From IMG/VR virus record IMGVR_UViG_3300022594_000268, positions 1 through 28,940 of that record: a stretch of DNA of 28,940 nucleotides. One strand, 5' to 3'. The stretch is from a virus. Shown here one piece after another: positions 1-6,936 of the stretch. Under the pieces are notes generated by a model, which saw nothing but the letters and a program-made list of their open reading frames with translations, was not told where the DNA came from and did not search any database. Made by a program: the position numbers and the translations under genes. The stretch's first letter is position 1. The number at the start of each line of letters is the position of its first letter.

Positions 1-63
1 CTCTAAGCGTGATTGCTGATTTGGTTGGAATAACTTTGTAAGTTGTTCGATTAGTTTTGTCAT
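1..63 (-). CDS. Partial hypothetical protein (N-terminus only)
   Basis: This is the only minus-strand gene that can be supported. Reading leftward from the ATG complement at 61-63 gives 21 codons (MTKLIEQLTK, then LFQPNQQSRLE), open to the window edge. A strong Shine-Dalgarno (AAGGAG, plus-strand 71-76) sits at good spacing, which makes the start convincing. The fragment is too short to identify. It is divergent from the 225 gene, with both promoters in the 64-224 gap. Confidence 0.6.
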   Translation of the reverse strand, partial: MTKLIEQLTKLFQPNQQSRLE

Positions 64-124
64 TTTGTGACTCCTTTTAGTGTGTATGTAAACTAGTAGT
101 AACCTTATCATGGTTTCTACTGAG

Positions 125-162
125 TATTTATCAAGTATACACGGCATCGCAACAAAACTCAA
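125..162 (-). promoter_or_regulatory. Minus-strand promoters: sigma70-like and T4-late-like
   Basis: On the minus strand TTGAGT (157-162) and TATACT (134-139) are separated by 17 bases, a sigma70-like pair. Directly downstream is GATAAATA (125-132) followed by C, which matches the T4 late box TATAAATA at 7 of 8 positions. Both point at the gene starting at 63. The rest of 64-224 holds no gene. Confidence 0.45.
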
Positions 163-199
163 CCTATTTGATTTTACTAAAAGATTACTGTACAATAAC

Positions 200-207
200 T
201 ATAAATA
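200..207 (+). promoter_or_regulatory. T4-late-like promoter box TATAAATA
   Basis: The box is an exact match to the T4 late -10 consensus TATAAATA, followed by C. It lies 18 bases before the ATG at 225, with a weak AAAGAG ribosome site between. It is the plus-strand partner of the divergent control region. Confidence 0.55.
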
Positions 208-224
208 CATCAAAGAGAACTCGT

Positions 225-476
225 ATGCGTAAGAGCACAAGATCCATATTACAAGAATTAAGCGACATTGGCGTAAGCCGTGACACCGATCTGGTTATTG
301 AAAGCCGTGGTAGCAATCTAATCCAAAGTGCTATTAATTTGCTGTCTTTAATCAAAGAAAACTACGATGTTGAAACAGCCGCAGAGCTTGAGCGCCGCTT
401 TATTAATAGTATCAAAAGTGGTGATGGTACTAAATTCAAACGTGGCATTAAACGTATCCAGGAAGGTAAAGAATGA
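225..476 (+). CDS. Small conserved-type phage protein, function unknown
   Basis: This encodes an 83-residue protein. The frame is open upstream to a TTG at 168, but the ATG at 225 is preferred because the late box at 200-207 would put a transcript start inside the longer version, and because CAAAGAGAA sits just before it. The protein is charged and helical (ELERRFINSIKSGDG near the C-terminus), with no signal peptide, membrane segment or catalytic motif. Its stop overlaps the next start by four bases (ATGA), so translation of the two is probably coupled. I do not recognise a function. Confidence 0.7.
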   Translation: MRKSTRSILQELSDIGVSRDTDLVIESRGSNLIQSAINLLSLIKENYDVETAAELERRFINSIKSGDGTKFKRGIKRIQEGKE

Positions 477-1315
477 GCGGTAATGCCCTAAAGAAACTGG
501 GTATTGATGTACCAGATGCTAATCCTACAAACGGAGTACTTGTACGCCTAACACCTAAACAGTTCTTAGAAGTTAAACACGGGTTACAACCAGTACTTGA
601 TGCTGTCGGCGATACTGGATTTTGGCGAGCTGGCGGAGCAGGATCCTTTGACCCTGAGCATCGTTACGCACACAAGGGCACTACTAAAATTGACAGTGGT
701 GACGTAGATGTGTTCTTAGACACAGCAAAGATTAAGCAAAAGTTAGGACTAGATCCGCAAATGGATGATGGTGCTGTACGCAAAGTATTAGCACAGCATA
801 TGGCTAAACATTATCCTACACTACAAATAGGTAAGAATGTACACATTGGATTTCCAATGGGTGCTGAGATTAACGGCTTGCCAGCATACTTCCAAATTGA
901 CCTAATGACTATGGAACACGCACATGAAATAGGACAACATCATGAGCATGACTACTCTGTTAAAGACAGCCCATACGGTGGGCAAGATCAACAGTTTGCC
1001 TTGTCAAGTCTAGTTAATACTATTCCAGGCGCACCACCTAAGACTTATCAATATAACGGATTCGGCGGCGCACTACAAGATCGTGCTACAGGTAAAGTTA
1101 TTACTCGTGATATCAATAAAGTAGCAGAAATCGTGTTAGGCAAAGGCGCAACAGCTGAAATGCTGGGCAACGTAGAATCTATGATCGATGCTGTGGGCGG
1201 TATTGATAGCCCTAGACTAGCACAGTTCCGCGATGACATGGCTAAAAAGTACCCGCATTTAAAAGAAGGTACTATAGACTGGTTCAAGGCTATCCGTCAA
1301 AAATTAGCCATATAA
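473..1315 (+). CDS. Putative nucleotidyltransferase-fold protein
   Basis: This is a 280-residue protein. Residues 54-58 (GGAGS) and 75-83 (SGDVDVFLD), followed by QIDLM at 141-145, resemble the G-S...DxD...D pattern of the polymerase-beta-type nucleotidyltransferase fold, with D77, D79 and D143 as candidate metal ligands. T4-like marine phages carry proteins of this kind among their late genes; their substrate is not established. The start overlaps the upstream stop by four bases. A second protein with a comparable motif is encoded at 2762. The fold is a motif-level inference. Confidence 0.6.
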   Translation: MSGNALKKLGIDVPDANPTNGVLVRLTPKQFLEVKHGLQPVLDAVGDTGFWRAGGAGSFDPEHRYAHKGTTKIDSGDVDVFLDTAKIKQKLGLDPQMDDGAVRKVLAQHMAKHYPTLQIGKNVHIGFPMGAEINGLPAYFQIDLMTMEHAHEIGQHHEHDYSVKDSPYGGQDQQFALSSLVNTIPGAPPKTYQYNGFGGALQDRATGKVITRDINKVAEIVLGKGATAEMLGNVESMIDAVGGIDSPRLAQFRDDMAKKYPHLKEGTIDWFKAIRQKLAI

Positions 1316-1335
1316 GCCCGTTTTTTATTCACAGT

Positions 1336-1343
1336 ACTAAATA
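1336..1343 (+). promoter_or_regulatory. Late-like box ACTAAATA
   Basis: A TAAATAC core lies in the 82-base gap before the strongly translated 1398 gene. It matches TATAAATA less well than the box at 200, but sits 54 bases before the start in an otherwise empty gap. Confidence 0.35.
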
Positions 1344-1397
1344 CATATACAAAGCTCACAGAGTAGTGAGTTAAAAGCATATCGAGGAGAATATATT

Positions 1398-1742
1398 ATG
1401 CCAGATTTAACAAGTACAACAGTTGCGGCCAACTATAACCAGCCAAAAACAGTTAACGGCCTAGGCCCAAAAACTACAATCGTTCAAGCTGACAAGACAA
1501 ACATGTCTACAGCTGACCTACACGCTTTGATCACAACAATCACAGCTGGTGGTACAAAAGGTGTTAACGATGCGTTCACAGTTGCTGGCGTTGCTACAGC
1601 TGACGGTACAGCATTTAGCTCAGGTGTTACAGATACAGTATTCATTGCACTACAAGGTACTGGTGTGTTCACAGCTGGTTCTAACTGGTCAAGCACTGGT
1701 TTTACTACTGCTATCACTTCAATCTTTGTTAACCCATTCTAA
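1398..1742 (+). CDS. Small Thr/Ala/Gly-rich protein, probable abundant virion protein
   Basis: This 114-residue protein is rich in Thr, Ala, Val and Gly and has a beta-strand-like composition, with no signal peptide or long hydrophobic helix. It has one of the best Shine-Dalgarno sequences here (GAGGAGA at 1384-1390, followed by ATATATT and ATG), its own late-like box upstream and a strong intrinsic terminator 40 bases after the stop, so it looks like a single-gene, highly expressed unit. This would suit a decoration or other abundant structural protein. That role is inferred from expression signals and composition only. Confidence 0.65.
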   Translation: MPDLTSTTVAANYNQPKTVNGLGPKTTIVQADKTNMSTADLHALITTITAGGTKGVNDAFTVAGVATADGTAFSSGVTDTVFIALQGTGVFTAGSNWSSTGFTTAITSIFVNPF

Positions 1743-1781
1743 TCATTAGAATAAGTTAAATTTCTCAGGGATGGGAAGACT

Positions 1782-1808
1782 AAGCCTACTTTAATAGTAG
1801 GCTTTTTT
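1782..1808 (+). terminator. Rho-independent terminator
   Basis: A perfect 9-base-pair stem AAGCCTACT / AGTAGGCTT with loop TTAAT is followed by a run of T to 1808. It ends the 1398 transcript and isolates it from the 1827 gene. Confidence 0.85.
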
Positions 1809-1814
1809 ACGACT

Positions 1815-1822
1815 GTTAAATA
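1815..1822 (+). promoter_or_regulatory. Late-like box GTTAAATA
   Basis: A TAAATAC core lies between the 1782-1808 terminator and the ATG at 1827. The box ends only 5 bases before that ATG, so the message would be leaderless, or the second in-frame ATG (1836) would be used. Confidence 0.4.
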
Positions 1823-1826
1823 CAGC

Positions 1827-2231
1827 ATGGATTACATGCTCTACACTACAGTTGATATAACAAACACAGGACAGTATAGACACGAGCCTGGTAAAGAAAC
1901 TGATCGATGGAAGGAACAAAACTTCCAGACATTGTTACAAACGATTGGCCTTAGAACAAACATCACCTATCGTCGAGCTCCTGATATGGTACAGGTTAGT
2001 GGTACACAAATTGGACTTGAAACTGATAATCTTGTACGAGCATGGCGTTTTGATTTTAGTGCCGAACGTGACGGCTTCTTTGAAAAACATAACAATCCAG
2101 TAGGCGGATTAGTTGAAGACTTTGATGGTGTTCCATACATTGCCGGTCTTGATGAAAGCATGGAACAAAACTACGCAGTATTTGTTACCGAAGGCCCTGC
2201 ACGTAATATCGTTTTTACCCAAAAACAATAA
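1827..2231 (+). CDS. Conserved-type T4-like phage hypothetical protein
   Basis: This is a 134-residue soluble protein beginning MDYMLYTTVDITNTGQYR. No ribosome site precedes either the ATG at 1827 or that at 1836, and the late-like box ends at 1822, so the start is uncertain by three codons. The sequence contains a WRFDFSAERDGFF stretch and a Gly-poor, mixed alpha/beta composition. I associate this type of protein with T4-like marine phages, where it is annotated hypothetical; a virion or assembly role is inferred from its late-gene neighbours. Confidence 0.7.
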   Translation: MDYMLYTTVDITNTGQYRHEPGKETDRWKEQNFQTLLQTIGLRTNITYRRAPDMVQVSGTQIGLETDNLVRAWRFDFSAERDGFFEKHNNPVGGLVEDFDGVPYIAGLDESMEQNYAVFVTEGPARNIVFTQKQ

Positions 2232-2234
2232 ATA
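2227..2234 (+). promoter_or_regulatory. Late-like box AATAAATA
   Basis: An AATAAATAC sequence spans the stop of the upstream gene and opens a 111-base leader before 2343. The leader contains three TAGGCA copies and a short hairpin (GCTCG-GAG-CGAGC, 2299-2311), then an AGAG-type ribosome site. Confidence 0.4.
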
Positions 2235-2342
2235 CTATTAGTATAATCAACAACATACTATAGGCACACTAGGCATTCAATCATACATTAGGCACATGGC
2301 TCGGAGCGAGCACTTGACTTATCACATTGGAGAGCCCACAGA

Positions 2343-2744
2343 ATGGCCACGAAAGTTGCACAAGCACAACTAGCAGAACTACCAGAACGAGTAGGTATCC
2401 TTGAGACCAAAGTAGAATTCATTGGCGAAAAGGTCACTGAAGTTAAAGACGACATTAAAGAAATGCACGATTGTCTTGATCGTACTCGTGATAGTGTCAT
2501 GGACAAACTTGGTGAAATGACTGACGAGTATCGTACAAATGCTCAAAAGTATTACGATCATGCAAACAAACTAAACGCACAACAATCTGCACAGCATAAT
2601 GAACTAGCTGGTAAGATTAAAGAGTTAGAAAAGATTAAAAGCAAGTGGACTATGTATGCCATGGCTGGTATGGCATTTTTAGCAGGCGCAGGCATAATGG
2701 GCCATCAAAGCCTTCCTGGAATATTTAAGTTCCTCGGTCTGTAA
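2343..2744 (+). CDS. Coiled-coil protein with C-terminal membrane anchor (XhlA-like layout)
   Basis: This is a 133-residue protein. Residues 8-100 are strongly charged and heptad-like (VGILETKVEFIGEKVTEVKDDIKEM), and residues 103-120 form a single hydrophobic segment rich in Ala, Gly and Met, followed by a short tail. This layout, a long N-terminal coiled coil and one C-terminal membrane helix, resembles XhlA-type phage hemolysin/holin accessory proteins, but no decisive motif was seen. It could equally be a structural or superinfection-related membrane protein. Confidence 0.65.
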   Translation: MATKVAQAQLAELPERVGILETKVEFIGEKVTEVKDDIKEMHDCLDRTRDSVMDKLGEMTDEYRTNAQKYYDHANKLNAQQSAQHNELAGKIKELEKIKSKWTMYAMAGMAFLAGAGIMGHQSLPGIFKFLGL

Positions 2745-2761
2745 TTGTTAAATAATGACAA

Positions 2762-3469
2762 ATGCAGATAATCGAATTTACAGAAGCAATTAAACCAGTA
2801 GTCTACCACGACACGCTAAATCCTCTACTATGGAAAAAGAACGCATTAGATATTGAAGTGCGTTACAAACTAATGGCAATTGCCATGCACTTTGCCAAGT
2901 TCCTAAATGTACCCAAATTAAACCTACGCGATATTACAGTCAGCGGCAGCAATGCAAGTTATGGCTATGCTGAAAGCTCGGACTTAGATCTACATCTAGT
3001 TGTAGACATGCCCAAAGATCGCCCTGAACTAGCAGAGCTATATGCCGCTAAGAAAAACGAGTATAACTTTACTCATAATATAACAATCAAAGGTATTGAT
3101 GTAGAACTGTACGTACAAGATGTACAGCAACCACACAGATCTGCAGGTATCTATTCAGTACTTAACGACAAGTGGTTAAGCAAGCCAACACATCAACCTC
3201 CTACTATTAAAGACAAGGATGTTACTAATAAAGCACGTAATTATGCCGCACGTATAAACTCTGCTATGCGTTCAAATGACTTAAATACTTGCAAGGAAAC
3301 AATGTCTGAAATCCGTAAGCTAAGACAAGCAGGACTTGAGCAGGGTGGAGAACACTCAGTTGAGAATCTTGCGTTTAAGCTATTACGTGCTCGAGGCAAA
3401 ATAGACAAGTTTAGAAGTTATATTAACAAATTACAAAGTGCTGAATTAAGCCTTGGAGAACAACAATGA
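2762..3469 (+). CDS. Putative nucleotidyltransferase-fold protein with short leader
   Basis: This is a 235-residue protein. G62-S63 followed by SSDLDLHLVVD (D74, D76) and a third acidic residue in GIDVELYV (D113/E115) fit the minimal nucleotidyltransferase motif. The N-terminus MQIIEFTEA resembles the capsid-targeting/cleavage leaders of T4 internal head proteins. A GTTAAATA box (2747-2754) ends 8 bases before the ATG and no ribosome site is visible. The stop overlaps the next gene by four bases (ATGA). The substrate is unknown. Confidence 0.65.
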   Translation: MQIIEFTEAIKPVVYHDTLNPLLWKKNALDIEVRYKLMAIAMHFAKFLNVPKLNLRDITVSGSNASYGYAESSDLDLHLVVDMPKDRPELAELYAAKKNEYNFTHNITIKGIDVELYVQDVQQPHRSAGIYSVLNDKWLSKPTHQPPTIKDKDVTNKARNYAARINSAMRSNDLNTCKETMSEIRKLRQAGLEQGGEHSVENLAFKLLRARGKIDKFRSYINKLQSAELSLGEQQ

Positions 3470-4167
3470 AAGTTAACCAGATCGTAAGCGAACACAAAAA
3501 AGGCGTTCGCGCCATGAAGTACACTAAAAAAACTAAAAGTACAGTACCAGTATATGGCCCTGATGCTAACAATGCAAAACTAAAGCCAGTTAAACCAACA
3601 GGTACTGTTAGCGAATCTGAAGTCACACTAAAGCCAATGCCAGGCGCACAAGAAGTAGATATTGACGGTAAAGCTGTTGGCACTGCTACTACTCCAGCCG
3701 CCGCTACTGCTATTGCTGATCTAGCTAAGAAAGGCGAGTTTACTCCAGCAGGCGACGGTTCTACTACACAACCAACAATGGAAACAGGTGACGACGAAGA
3801 AGATCACCCAAGCAAACATCACTTTCATGATTGGCTAAACAGCGAACATGCCCCACATGATGATGAAGCTGGCGATGATCGAGCAGTTGTAGCTAAAGCA
3901 ATACAATACTTGCATGGTCGTGTACATCCAGACGATATGGAACATCACGCACATCAGTTAGCTCACATGTACCACGGCGGCGAGTTTGACGAAGCACAAA
4001 GTCCGTTCCCAAGTCGTAATGCTGGAACTCCTGCTGCCGCTGATGCTGCCGCACAAGCTGCCGCTCCTGCTAAACCAGTACAATCAGCAGTTTACCCAAG
4101 CCGCAATACTGTACAAGAAGACAACGCATTACTAGAAAAAATGCGTACTATCGCCGGACTAAGATGA
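3466..4167 (+). CDS. Acidic, low-complexity phage protein, probable virion/assembly component
   Basis: This is a 233-residue protein starting MKVNQIVSE. It has a basic N-terminal stretch (KKGVRAMKYTKKTKS, about residues 11-25), an acidic and His-rich middle (around 105-175, including DDEEDHPSKHHFHDW and HHAHQLAHMYHGG), an Ala/Pro-rich linker, and a helical C-terminus (NALLEKMRTIAGLR). The composition suggests an internal, scaffold-like or connector protein rather than an enzyme. It is translationally coupled at both ends through ATGA overlaps. No function is recognised. Confidence 0.65.
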   Translation: MKVNQIVSEHKKGVRAMKYTKKTKSTVPVYGPDANNAKLKPVKPTGTVSESEVTLKPMPGAQEVDIDGKAVGTATTPAAATAIADLAKKGEFTPAGDGSTTQPTMETGDDEEDHPSKHHFHDWLNSEHAPHDDEAGDDRAVVAKAIQYLHGRVHPDDMEHHAHQLAHMYHGGEFDEAQSPFPSRNAGTPAAADAAAQAAAPAKPVQSAVYPSRNTVQEDNALLEKMRTIAGLR

Positions 4168-4382
4168 AAATAAACGAACTTATTGATAGCTTTGAAATTT
4201 GGACAACAAATGAAGAAAAGCAGTTGCTCAAGAAGCTTGAAACTCCAACCAAGTTAAAAGCTCTTGACGAACAGGATCAATATAAAGTACAATCGCTTAT
4301 ACGTAAAAGCCTTGTAAAGAAAACAGGGTTTAACGATAATCCCACGCTAGTCAGCAGAAGTTCAGAGAATGAAAAAATATAA
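4164..4382 (+). CDS. Small conserved-type phage hypothetical protein
   Basis: This is a 72-residue helical, charged protein beginning MKINELIDSFEIWTTNEEK, one of several products in this block with an M-K-I/V-x-E/Q N-terminus. It overlaps the upstream gene by four bases and the downstream gene by fourteen, so it belongs to a tightly coupled late cassette. Its function is unknown; the N-terminal pattern hints at a head-associated protein. Confidence 0.65.
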   Translation: MKINELIDSFEIWTTNEEKQLLKKLETPTKLKALDEQDQYKVQSLIRKSLVKKTGFNDNPTLVSRSSENEKI

Positions 4383-4827
4383 TAAGAAGTACAAGCAACA
4401 AAAAGCAGTTAAAGAACTAGCCGAACAGTTTACTATTGAGTTAGACAAACAGTTGCCCTTAACTGTGCTACCCGACGGTAGTGTAGTTTATAAGGACTTT
4501 TTAGTTAAACAAATGACCAATGCTAATTGGGGAATTTATCATGTCACAAGTAAATCCCTAGTTGAACAATATTTTCTTAAAAGCTGTGCGCTAATGGCCG
4601 CCAAAGCATACCACAAGACGGATATGTTTAAGTTTTCTGAAATTAAACAATTAGACAATCGCTATTGGGCTAGTTATTGTGATAACTTGGTCTACAAGAA
4701 AAACATTAAAACTGCAAAAGATTTTGAGAGGTTTTTAGTTTTGTTAAATAAACTAGAAGACAGCGAACAGAAAGCACAACACTACAAGGAAGAAATTTCC
4801 AGTATGTTTAAGTGGAGTTTTGTATAA
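4369..4827 (+). CDS. Phage hypothetical protein
   Basis: This is a 152-residue, lysine-rich soluble protein with no signal peptide or membrane segment. The start at 4369 lies 14 bases inside the previous gene, preceded by a CAGAGA weak ribosome site. The stop TAA (4825-4827) is embedded in the TATAAATA late box that serves the next gene. No catalytic motif is seen. Its position in a late cassette suggests a head or assembly accessory role. Confidence 0.65.
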   Translation: MKKYNKKYKQQKAVKELAEQFTIELDKQLPLTVLPDGSVVYKDFLVKQMTNANWGIYHVTSKSLVEQYFLKSCALMAAKAYHKTDMFKFSEIKQLDNRYWASYCDNLVYKKNIKTAKDFERFLVLLNKLEDSEQKAQHYKEEISSMFKWSFV

Positions 4828-4830
4828 ATA
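4823..4830 (+). promoter_or_regulatory. T4-late-like promoter box TATAAATA
   Basis: An exact TATAAATA followed by C lies 27 bases before the ATG at 4857 and overlaps the upstream stop. A GGAAT ribosome site follows at normal distance. Confidence 0.55.
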
Positions 4831-4856
4831 CATAATAAGAATTCTAGGAATAGATC

Positions 4857-5843
4857 ATGCAAATTAGAGAAATCAACAAACCAGTAACTGCCGCGGCACT
4901 CAACGAGAGCCTAGCAAAGAAGTTTGGTTATAAAATGAACTTTGAAAAGTTTACAAACGAGCAACTAGAAGATGCTCGTAACAAGCTACGCACAAAGATT
5001 AGTCAATTTGAAGTTAACGAAAGCTTCGACTCTGTGCTAGAAAGTCCAGAATATCAAAAAACACGTTTGATGTTAGATTGCTTGAATCAAGAAATCCTAG
5101 AAAGAGAAGAGCAAGTTGAAGAAGGTGTTTGCCCAGATTGCGGTGAAAGCCCATGTGAATGCGAACACGAGCATGAGGACAAAGAAGAACGTGCTGACGA
5201 GAGCCGTAGCTATGTAAACTTTATCCGTAATCGTGCTTCACGTTTCTCAGTTCCAGAAAGCTGGATTAACTCAGCTATTAACAGAATTCAATTAGGCGAA
5301 AGCGATCGCGAAGAACTTAAGGCAGAACTACAATTACGTTACGATTTAAATGAATCACAAGCTAGCTGGATGTTATTAGAAGGCGAAGAAGATAAGGCCG
5401 AAATCATCATGGCAACTAAAGATATGGTTGACCGTGTTACAGGTTGGTTAGAAGACGTGGCCGCTATGAAGGCAGAACAGTTATTAGAACTAGTAGATTC
5501 CATAGGAAAGCAACAAGGCAGCGATGTAGCTCAACAGTACAATGATGCTGTTAAGCCAGCATTGGAGGCCATTTATACAGCATTAGAGACATCACGTCAA
5601 GGACTACAAGGCGCATTGTCTATTGTGTCAGGCGGAGAGGCTCCAGTTATGGGCGCACCAGCAGGTGGAGCTCCAGCAATTGGTGGTGCAGACATGGGTG
5701 CTCCAGCAGATGCAGGTCTTCCTCCAATGGGTTCCGATGAAGAAGGTATGACACCTCCTGCACCGGAAGCAGGCCGTGAGAAGCGTGAAAGTGTAGATTA
5801 TTCACGTCGCTTAGGCATCCTTTTAAACTCAAAAAAAAAGTAA
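4857..5843 (+). CDS. Probable virion protein with Cys motif and Gly/Ala/Pro/Met linker; possible -1 frameshift at its end
   Basis: This is a 328-residue protein. The N-terminus MQIREINKP matches the leader-like pattern of its neighbours, and LNES (15-18) and LLEG (about 172-175) resemble T4 prohead-protease sites (L/I-x-E before a small residue). C92, C95, C100 and C102 form a CxxC-x4-CxC zinc-ribbon-like knuckle inside a very acidic region. Residues about 185-260 are helical, and 262-312 are a Gly/Ala/Pro/Met-rich linker. The reading ends TCA AAA AAA AAG TAA TAA; a -1 slip on A AAA AAG would run straight into the 5870 frame and give a 433-residue fusion. A structural role is inferred. Confidence 0.7.
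   Translation: MQIREINKPVTAAALNESLAKKFGYKMNFEKFTNEQLEDARNKLRTKISQFEVNESFDSVLESPEYQKTRLMLDCLNQEILEREEQVEEGVCPDCGESPCECEHEHEDKEERADESRSYVNFIRNRASRFSVPESWINSAINRIQLGESDREELKAELQLRYDLNESQASWMLLEGEEDKAEIIMATKDMVDRVTGWLEDVAAMKAEQLLELVDSIGKQQGSDVAQQYNDAVKPALEAIYTALETSRQGLQGALSIVSGGEAPVMGAPAGGAPAIGGADMGAPADAGLPPMGSDEEGMTPPAPEAGREKRESVDYSRRLGILLNSKKK
5829..5840 (+). other. Candidate -1 ribosomal slippery site (TC-A9-G)
   Basis: The zero-frame codons are TCA AAA AAA AAG immediately before TAATAA. The heptamer A AAA AAG is the E. coli dnaX slip sequence. The -1 frame is open from 5840 through the whole 5870 gene. The same 12-base string occurs at 18638-18649. A homopolymer sequencing error is the alternative. 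Confidence 0.45.
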
Positions 5844-5857
5844 TAAGTGAAAACATA

Positions 5858-5885
5858 GACCCCTTAGTTATGACACTAAGGAGTC
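5858..5885 (+). promoter_or_regulatory. Hairpin with the 5870 start codon in its loop
   Basis: The arms GAC-C-CCTTAGT and ACTAAGG-A-GTC pair over 10 base pairs with one C/A mismatch, around the 6-base loop TATGAC, which contains the ATG at 5870. It lies 17 bases downstream of the slippery site. It could hide the start codon, stimulate frameshifting, or both; the spacer is longer than the usual 5-9 bases. Confidence 0.5.
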
Positions 5886-6157
5886 TTCAATCAGCCGCAA
5901 ACAATCAAGGCTCACAAGCGCCAATGACATGGAAGGCACTCAACAATGCCGCAGCCAGTCTTGGCGCTCCTGATATTGACTACGATCGCTTTGCCGCACG
6001 TTGGGAAACAGATCCTGTACTAAAACAGTTAGTAGACCGCTTTGACGGATCAGGACTTGTAATCAAAACCAATAACAAAGAACAACCAGAAAAGAGATCC
6101 AAAGGTGGAGAAAGCGAAGTTAGCAAAATGGCTAAACACGCTATGCATCACCGTTGA
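5870..6157 (+). CDS. Phage hypothetical protein, possibly made as a -1 frameshift extension
   Basis: This is a 95-residue soluble protein (central part about residues 22-68, with WKALNNAAASLGAPDIDYD; basic C-terminal tail). The ATG at 5870 has no ribosome site before it and lies in the loop of a 10-base-pair hairpin, so independent initiation looks poor. The frame is continuous upstream to the slip site at 5840, which would add VISENIDPLV before the Met and join it to the 4857 product. The stop TGA is shared with the TTGACA box of the next promoter. Function unknown. Confidence 0.6.
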   Translation: MTLRSLQSAANNQGSQAPMTWKALNNAAASLGAPDIDYDRFAARWETDPVLKQLVDRFDGSGLVIKTNNKEQPEKRSKGGESEVSKMAKHAMHHR

Positions 6158-6188
6158 CATTAAGCGCAAGTTAGTGTATACTTGCGCT
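6154..6188 (+). promoter_or_regulatory. Sigma70-type promoter overlapped by a 9-base inverted repeat
   Basis: TTGACA (6154-6159) and TATACT (6177-6182) are 17 bases apart. AGCGCAAGT (6163-6171) and ACTTGCGCT (6180-6188) form a perfect inverted repeat that covers the spacer and -10, the arrangement of a repressor operator. The predicted transcript start (about 6189-6191) coincides with the ATG at 6191. Confidence 0.7.
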
Positions 6189-6190
6189 AT

Positions 6191-6910
6191 ATGACTCTAC
6201 TAACAGAAAGATACGACTACACTCCCTTAAACACGGAGTCAGTAGAAGGTACGCGTTTATCCGCTACTCCAGACGGTAACAAACTACCTTCCGTCACAAC
6301 AATCCTAGACAAGACTAAACCATTTGAAAAGGTACAGGCTCTGCTCAATTGGAAGAAAGCTGTAGGTGAAGCAAAGGCACAGGAGATTGTTACAGAAGCG
6401 GCATCACGTGGTACACGTATGCACAAGTACATTGAAGATTACATTACTTCGGGTGTGCTTAACGACCCAGGTACTAACCCATATTCAGTACAAAGCCACA
6501 AGATGGCTAAACATATTATTGAAAACGGACTTAAAAATGTTAATGAAGTGTGGGGTGTTGAAGTAGGACTTTATTATCCAGGATTATATGCAGGATCAAC
6601 CGACTGTGTAGGATTACACTTAAACGATCCGGCTATCATGGATCATAAGCAAACAAACAAACCTAAGAAAGAAGAGTGGATCGAGGACTATTACCTGCAA
6701 ATGGTAGCCTACGCTCTAGCACACAATAAAGTACATGGAACTAACATTCAAAAGGGTGTTGTGTTTATGTGCGTAAAACCCCCAGAAATTGGTAAAACAC
6801 TAACTTGGGGAGAACCTGCTTATCAGGAGTTTATTCTAAAACCAGAAGATTTTAGCTACTGGGAAAACCGCTGGTGGGATAGAGTGGAAGAATACTACGG
6901 CAAGAACTGA
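6191..6910 (+). CDS. PD-(D/E)XK exonuclease (RecB/MGME1-like)
   Basis: This is a 239-residue protein. SRGTRMHKYIEDYI is the typical helical motif of RecB-like nucleases, GSTDCVG supplies the metal-binding Asp, IMDHKQTNKPK is the (D/E)xK motif with D-H-K, and DYYLQMVAYA is the RecB-family Q motif. Such phage nucleases act on single-stranded or end-processed DNA during replication and recombination. The frame is open upstream to a TTG at 6182, but that is inside the -10 box; the ATG at 6191 sits at the predicted transcript start, so the message should be leaderless. The inverted repeat over the promoter suggests repression. Confidence 0.82.
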   Translation: MTLLTERYDYTPLNTESVEGTRLSATPDGNKLPSVTTILDKTKPFEKVQALLNWKKAVGEAKAQEIVTEAASRGTRMHKYIEDYITSGVLNDPGTNPYSVQSHKMAKHIIENGLKNVNEVWGVEVGLYYPGLYAGSTDCVGLHLNDPAIMDHKQTNKPKKEEWIEDYYLQMVAYALAHNKVHGTNIQKGVVFMCVKPPEIGKTLTWGEPAYQEFILKPEDFSYWENRWWDRVEEYYGKN

Positions 6911-6916
6911 TAAATA
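6909..6916 (+). promoter_or_regulatory. Late-like box GATAAATA
   Basis: The box overlaps the stop of the nuclease gene and ends 21 bases before the tail-fibre ATG, with AAGAGGA between. It matches the T4 late box at 7 of 8 positions. Confidence 0.5.
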
Positions 6917-6936
6917 TCTCATAAGAGGATATTTAC

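Noticed and set aside
1286-1326. T-run after the 473 gene as a terminator
   Set aside because: The only nearby stem (GGCTA/TAGCC) is short, has a large loop and is separated from the T-run.
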